A model generated the notes under the pieces. It was given only the letters and a program-made list of their open reading frames with translations, was not told the DNA's origin and ran no database searches. A stretch of 17,442 nucleotides of DNA, from positions 1-17,442 of the forward strand of contig JAASSQ010000031.1 in NCBI GenBank assembly GCA_021767845.1, in the 5' to 3' direction. This document shows, one piece after another, positions 14,033 to 17,442 of this stretch (its first letter is position 1; each line of letters starts with the position of its first letter). The position numbers were made by a program, and so were the translations under genes. This DNA comes from Roseovarius sp. (GTDB lineage: Bacteria > Pseudomonadota > Alphaproteobacteria > Rhodobacterales > Rhodobacteraceae).

Positions 14033-14959
14033 ATGACCACCGTGTTGTTCACCCATTCCGATTGCCTGGACCATGTCACGCCCGACGGCCACCCCGAGCA
14101 GGTCGCGCGGCTGGAGCATGTGCTGGCGGCGCTGGAGGGCAAGGGGTTGACGCGCGAGGAGGCGCCGCTTGCCTCGGACGAGGATCTGCGCCTGTGCCAT
14201 CCGCAATCCCATATCGACGCGCTGCGCGCGGCTGAACCGGAGGAGGGGCAGGTGCAGCTCGATGCCGATACGTGGATGTCGCCGGGCTCGGTCAACGCCG
14301 CGCTCCGCGGGGCGGGCGGCGCGATCGCGGCGGTGGATGCGGTGCTGGGGGGACGGGCCGGCAATGCCTTTGTCGCCACCCGCCCGCCGGGGCACCACGC
14401 CGAAACCGCCCGCCCGATGGGGTTCTGCTTGTTCGGTAACGCGGCGATCGCCGCGCGGCACGCGATGGAGCGGCACGGGCTGAGCCGTGTGGCGGTGGTG
14501 GATTTCGATGTCCATCACGGCAACGGCACGCAGGACCTGCTGTGGTCCGAGACCCGCAGCCTGTTCGTGTCCTCGCATCAGTATCCCTTGTGGCCCGGCA
14601 CTGGCGCGGCGGACGAGACCGGGGCGCATCGCAACGTCATCAACGTGCCGCTCGATCCGCTGTCGGACGGTGCGGTGTTTCGCGAAGCCTATGAGGACGA
14701 GGTGTTCCCCGCGATCGACGCCTTCGCGCCTGAGTTGCTGCTGATCTCGGCCGGGTTCGACGCGCATCGCGAAGACCCGCTGGCCAAGCTGATGCTGACC
14801 GAGGCGGATTTCGTCTGGGTGACCGAGCGGCTGTGCGACCTGGCGGCGGCGCATTGCGGCGGGCGCGTGGTGTCCTGCCTGGAGGGCGGCTATCACCTGG
14901 AGGCGCTGGCGGCGAGCGCGGCGGCGCATGTCGATGTGCTGATCGCGCGCGGCGGCTGA
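14033..14959 (+). CDS. Histone deacetylase-like amidohydrolase (AcuC/HDAC superfamily)
   Basis: This is a zinc-dependent deacetylase of the arginase/HDAC fold. Bacterial members deacetylate polyamines, acetyl-lysine or other amides, and the substrate here is not known. The 308-residue protein has the full catalytic set: the RPPGHHAE motif with His121-His122, DFDVHHGNGTQ with zinc ligands Asp159 and His161, SAGFDAH with Asp243, and EGGYHLEAL with the transition-state Tyr287. The N-terminal THSDCLDHVTPDGHPEQVARLEHV matches the class II-like bacterial HDACs. The ATG at 14033 follows GAGGAG (14021-14026) by six bases. The gene is divergent from the MscS-type channel gene across 103 bases that show no clear promoter. 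It is followed by an MFS gene 107 bases downstream, which may be co-transcribed. Confidence 0.93.
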   Translation: MTTVLFTHSDCLDHVTPDGHPEQVARLEHVLAALEGKGLTREEAPLASDEDLRLCHPQSHIDALRAAEPEEGQVQLDADTWMSPGSVNAALRGAGGAIAAVDAVLGGRAGNAFVATRPPGHHAETARPMGFCLFGNAAIAARHAMERHGLSRVAVVDFDVHHGNGTQDLLWSETRSLFVSSHQYPLWPGTGAADETGAHRNVINVPLDPLSDGAVFREAYEDEVFPAIDAFAPELLLISAGFDAHREDPLAKLMLTEADFVWVTERLCDLAAAHCGGRVVSCLEGGYHLEALAASAAAHVDVLIARGG

Positions 14960-14969
14960 GCGGGGGTAT

Positions 14970-15047
14970 CGGGGGCGTTGCCCTCGTCGCGGCGGGGCCG
15001 CGACTCCCCCAAGGTATTTGGAGCCAGATGAAGGGGGCAGCGCCCCC
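14970..15047. repeat. REP-like palindromic intergenic element
   Basis: The gap between the HDAC-like and MFS genes contains a structured element. It starts with a G-run and the perfect hairpin GTCGCGGC-GGG-GCCGCGAC (14986-15004), bracketed by GGGGG (14971-14975) and CCCCC (15006-15010). Next comes AAGGTATTTGGAGCCAGATGAAG, and then a second hairpin GGGGGC-AGC-GCCCCC (15033-15047). From memory, 'CCCCC..GTATTT..CCAGATGAAG' segments recur between genes in Rhodobacterales genomes, so this looks like one copy of a dispersed REP/BIME-type family. The window holds only this copy. It may also act as a terminator or attenuator. Confidence 0.6.
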
Positions 15048-15066
15048 CGATCGGAGGAGTTGAGCG

Positions 15067-16266
15067 ATGCGAGCCGGTTTGATCGTGCTGTGCCTGGGCT
15101 ACGTGCTGAGCCAGTTTTTCCGTGCCTTCCTGGCGGTTCTGGCGCCGATGCTGGAACGGGACTTGGGCGTGGGGGCGGACGATCTGTCCTTTGCCTCGGG
15201 GCTGTGGTTCGTGGCCTTTGCCGCGATGCAGATCCCGGTGGGCTGGGCGCTGGACCGGATCGGGCCGCGGCGCACGGCGTCGGTGCTGCTGGCGCTGGGC
15301 GGGGGCGGCGGGGCCGCGATCTTTGCGCTGGCGCAGGGGGCGGGGCATGTCAACCTGGCGATGCTGCTGATCGGGGTGGGATGTTCGCCGGTGTTGATGG
15401 CGTCGTATTACATCTTCGCGCGGCAATTTCCGCCCGCGCGGTTCGCCACGCTGGCGGCGTTGATGCTGGGGGTCGGGTCGGTCGGCAACCTGGTGGCGTC
15501 CTGGCCGATGGCGGTGGCGGCCGAGCTGATGGGGTGGCGCGCGGCGCTGGCCGGGCTGGCGGCGCTGTCGGCGGCGGTGGCGGCGGGGCTGGCGGTGTTC
15601 GTGCGCGACCCCGCGGCGCCCGAGGGCGAGGCGCGCGGATCGGTGCTGGACCTGCTGCGGATGCCGGTGCTCTGGGTGATCTTTCCGTTGATGTTCGTGG
15701 GCTATGCGCCCTCGGCCGCGCTGCGGGGGCTGTGGATCGGGCCTTACATGGGCGATGTCTTTGCCCTGAGCACCGCACAGATCGGCCAGGCGACGCTGGT
15801 CATGGGCGTGGCGATGATCGCCGGCACGTTGTGCTATGGCCCGCTGGACCGGATCTTCCGCACGCATAAATGGGTGATCTTCACCGGCAACGCGGCGGCG
15901 GCGCTGGCCGCCTTGGCGCTGGCGGCGACGGTGGGGCAGGGCGTGGCGCTGTCCCTGGTGCTGTTCGCGGCGGTGGGGTTTTTCGGGGCGTCCTTCCCGG
16001 TGATCATCGCCCATGCGCGCAGTTTCTTTCCGCCGCACCTGGCCGGGCGGGGGGTGACGCTGCTCAACCTGTTCGGGATCGGCGGCGTGGGCGTGGCGCA
16101 GTTCGTGTCGGGGCCGATCCAGGCGGCGGCGGTCTCGGCCGGGGGCACGGAAAACGGCTACATGGTGCTCTTCGGCTTTTTCGGGGCGGTGCACCTGGCG
16201 GGGGTGCTGGTCTACCTGGCCAGCCGCGACAGCGGACGCGACACGTGCGGTGAAACCGGGCGCTGA
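15067..16266 (+). CDS. Major facilitator superfamily transporter
   Basis: This 399-residue, strongly hydrophobic inner-membrane protein is predicted to have 12 transmembrane helices, in two sets of six separated by a hydrophilic loop at about residues 180-196 (RDPAAPEGEARGSVLD). The loop 2-3 signature GWALDRIGPRRT (59-70) and the GIGG/SGP segments of the second half fit the MFS fold. Substrate and direction cannot be deduced. It resembles the nitrate/cyanate-type and general sugar-phosphate-like MFS carriers only at the level of the fold. The ATG at 15067 follows GGAGGAG (15053-15059) by seven bases. Codon use is extremely GC-rich. Its position after the HDAC-like gene suggests, weakly, a shared transcript interrupted by the REP-like element. 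Confidence 0.88.
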   Translation: MRAGLIVLCLGYVLSQFFRAFLAVLAPMLERDLGVGADDLSFASGLWFVAFAAMQIPVGWALDRIGPRRTASVLLALGGGGGAAIFALAQGAGHVNLAMLLIGVGCSPVLMASYYIFARQFPPARFATLAALMLGVGSVGNLVASWPMAVAAELMGWRAALAGLAALSAAVAAGLAVFVRDPAAPEGEARGSVLDLLRMPVLWVIFPLMFVGYAPSAALRGLWIGPYMGDVFALSTAQIGQATLVMGVAMIAGTLCYGPLDRIFRTHKWVIFTGNAAAALAALALAATVGQGVALSLVLFAAVGFFGASFPVIIAHARSFFPPHLAGRGVTLLNLFGIGGVGVAQFVSGPIQAAAVSAGGTENGYMVLFGFFGAVHLAGVLVYLASRDSGRDTCGETGR

Positions 16267-16296
16267 GCCTGCCCCTTTCATCCGTGCCGCGAAGCG

Positions 16297-16302
16297 TATA
16301 TG
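16297..16302 (+). promoter_or_regulatory. Possible -10 box of the asd promoter
   Basis: TATATG at 16297-16302 lies in the 76-base gap before asd and is one of few AT-rich hexamers there. No good -35 hexamer is seen 16-18 bases upstream. Low-confidence call based on position and composition. Confidence 0.25.
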
Positions 16303-16342
16303 ACCCCGGCCTGAACCCTTTCACCAACCCGGAGATTGAAAA

Positions 16343-17365
16343 ATGGGGTACAAGGTCGTCGTCGTGGGCGCCACGGGCAACGTGGGCCGCGAAATGCTGA
16401 ACATCCTGGCCGAGCGCCAGTTCCCGGTGGACGAGATCGCCGTTCTGGCGTCGCGCCGGTCGCTGGGGACCGAGGTGAGCTTTGGCGATCAGACCCTGAA
16501 GACCCAGGATCTGGACGCCTTCGATTTCACCGGCTGGGACATGGCGCTCTTTGCCATCGGATCGGACGCGACCAAGACCTATGCGCCCAAGGCCGCCGCG
16601 GCGGGCTGCGTGGTGATCGACAACTCGTCGCTCTATCGCTACGACCCGGACGTGCCGCTGGTGGTGCCGGAAGTGAATCCTGAGGCGGTCGATGGCTATT
16701 CCAAGAAGAACATCATCGCCAACCCAAACTGCTCGACCGCGCAGATGGTCGTGGCGCTGAAGCCGCTGCATGACCGCGCCAGGATCAAGCGCGTGGTGGT
16801 CAGCACCTACCAGTCAGTGTCCGGCTCGGGCAAGGAGGCCATCGACGAGCTGTGGGACCAGACCAAGGCGGTCTACAACCCGACCGAGGAGGTGGCGCCG
16901 AAGGTCTATCCCAAGCAGATCGCCTTCAACGTGATCCCGCATATCGATGTCTTCCTCGAGGATGGCTCGACCAAGGAAGAATGGAAGATGGTCGCCGAGA
17001 CCAAGAAGATCGTGGACCCGTCGATCAAGCTGACGGCGACCTGCGTGCGCGTGCCGGTCTTCGTGGGTCATTCCGAGGCGATCAATATCGAGTTCGAGGA
17101 ATTCCTGGACGAGGACGAGGCGCGCGACATCCTGCGCGAGGCGCCGGGCCTGATGGTCGTCGACAAGCGCGAGGATGGCGGCTACGTCACCCCGGTCGAA
17201 TGTGTGGGCGATTTCGCCACCTTCATCAGCCGTATCCGCCAGGACAGCACGATCGAGAACGGTCTGAACATCTGGTGCGTCAGCGACAACCTGCGCAAGG
17301 GCGCGGCGCTGAACGCGGTGCAGATCGCCGAGACCCTGGGCCGCCGGGTTCTTAAGAAAGGCTGA
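16343..17365 (+). CDS. asd: Aspartate-semialdehyde dehydrogenase
   Basis: This enzyme reduces aspartyl phosphate to aspartate semialdehyde with NADPH. It is the branch point for lysine, diaminopimelate, threonine, methionine and isoleucine. The 340-residue length is standard. The Rossmann motif VVGATGNVGREML covers residues 8-19. The catalytic Cys130 lies in NPNCSTAQMV. GSGKEAI follows at about 161-167. The substrate Arg236 is in TCVRVPV and the general-base His243 in VGHSEAI. The C-terminal helix has DNLRKGAALNAVQIAE. The ATG at 16343 follows GGAG (16331-16334) by eight bases. The gene is monocistronic or terminal: a clear terminator follows 30 bases after its stop. Asd supplies diaminopimelate for peptidoglycan. 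Confidence 0.97.
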   Translation: MGYKVVVVGATGNVGREMLNILAERQFPVDEIAVLASRRSLGTEVSFGDQTLKTQDLDAFDFTGWDMALFAIGSDATKTYAPKAAAAGCVVIDNSSLYRYDPDVPLVVPEVNPEAVDGYSKKNIIANPNCSTAQMVVALKPLHDRARIKRVVVSTYQSVSGSGKEAIDELWDQTKAVYNPTEEVAPKVYPKQIAFNVIPHIDVFLEDGSTKEEWKMVAETKKIVDPSIKLTATCVRVPVFVGHSEAINIEFEEFLDEDEARDILREAPGLMVVDKREDGGYVTPVECVGDFATFISRIRQDSTIENGLNIWCVSDNLRKGAALNAVQIAETLGRRVLKKG

Positions 17366-17395
17366 GCGGGCCGCGATCAGGTTCGGATGTCAAGG

Positions 17396-17425
17396 ACGGG
17401 CGCCCCTGTCGCGGGGCGCCCGTTT
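17396..17425 (+). terminator. Intrinsic terminator after asd
   Basis: Perfect 11-bp arms ACGGGCGCCCC (17396-17406) and GGGGCGCCCGT (17413-17423) flank a six-base loop, followed by TT and then CGCG. The hairpin starts 30 bases past the asd stop. The T-run is short, but the stem is long and very GC-rich. Confidence 0.8.
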
Positions 17426-17442
17426 CGCGTGCGGGGAGCGGC

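Noticed and set aside
13082..14929. A 615-codon minus-strand frame spanning the channel gene and the HDAC-like gene
   Set aside because: It crosses the divergent intergenic region and lies antisense or out of frame to two well-supported genes, with no family similarity.
14893..16281. A 462-codon minus-strand frame opposite the MFS gene
   Set aside because: The Arg/His/Gln/Pro-rich translation is typical of antisense reading of a GC-rich membrane protein gene. The plus strand has a strong ribosome site and MFS motifs.
1..17442. Signs of a defence island, prophage, integrative element or biosynthetic cluster
   Set aside because: No integrase, transposase, tRNA-flanked repeats, nuclease or toxin pairs, or synthase genes were seen. 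The genes are core-genome families with uniform GC-rich composition.

Overview
This is a high-GC segment of a bacterial chromosome. The protein families, gene order and regulatory motifs suggest an alphaproteobacterium of the Rhodobacterales (Roseobacter/Paracoccaceae group). The main pointers are the short-chain fatty acyl-CoA regulator (ScfR type), a GAAC-N7-GAAC-type SOS box, an FNR-like TTGAT-N4-GTCAA site, and the rsfS-rlmH-gpmI-envC-ctpA-rppH order. No prophage, insertion sequence, CRISPR array, tRNA or rRNA was seen.

Layout. Positions 1-1814 (+) hold the 3' end of a betaine aldehyde dehydrogenase gene (betB) and a complete choline dehydrogenase gene (betA). Together these are the choline-to-glycine-betaine osmoprotectant module, and they end at a long hairpin. 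Positions 1930-2166 (+) encode a small YdcH/DUF465 protein. An FNR-like site sits in the loop region of the preceding hairpin. Positions 2220-3620 (-) encode an ScfR/RamB/PccR-type regulator with TTTGCAAA-like elements just upstream of its start. Positions 3700-6579 (-) encode the error-prone polymerase DnaE2. Its predicted promoter has a TATAAT -10 box overlapped by a LexA-type box, and the protein lacks the usual C-terminal OB-fold region.

Positions 6689-12406 (-) hold a cell-envelope and RNA/ribosome housekeeping cluster. In transcription order it runs rsfS (ribosome silencing), rlmH (23S rRNA methyltransferase), gpmI (phosphoglycerate mutase), envC (murein hydrolase activator), ctpA (S41 protease) and rppH (mRNA 5' pyrophosphohydrolase). 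rsfS and rlmH abut, gpmI and envC overlap by ATGA, and envC and ctpA are 3 bases apart. A strong intrinsic terminator follows ctpA, and rppH has its own predicted promoter.

Positions 12592-13929 (-) encode an MscS-type mechanosensitive channel. It is divergent from a class II histone-deacetylase-like amidohydrolase (14033-14959, +), which is followed by a REP-like palindromic element, an MFS transporter (15067-16266, +) and aspartate-semialdehyde dehydrogenase asd (16343-17365, +). A clear terminator closes the window.

Most of the window is ordinary core genome. I found no convincing new multi-gene system. The observations most worth checking are the orphan, SOS-box-bearing DnaE2 without its OB-fold, a possible upstream ORF that hands over to rsfS by TAATG, a triple 11-bp direct repeat upstream of gpmI, and the FNR-like site placed inside the bet-operon hairpin.
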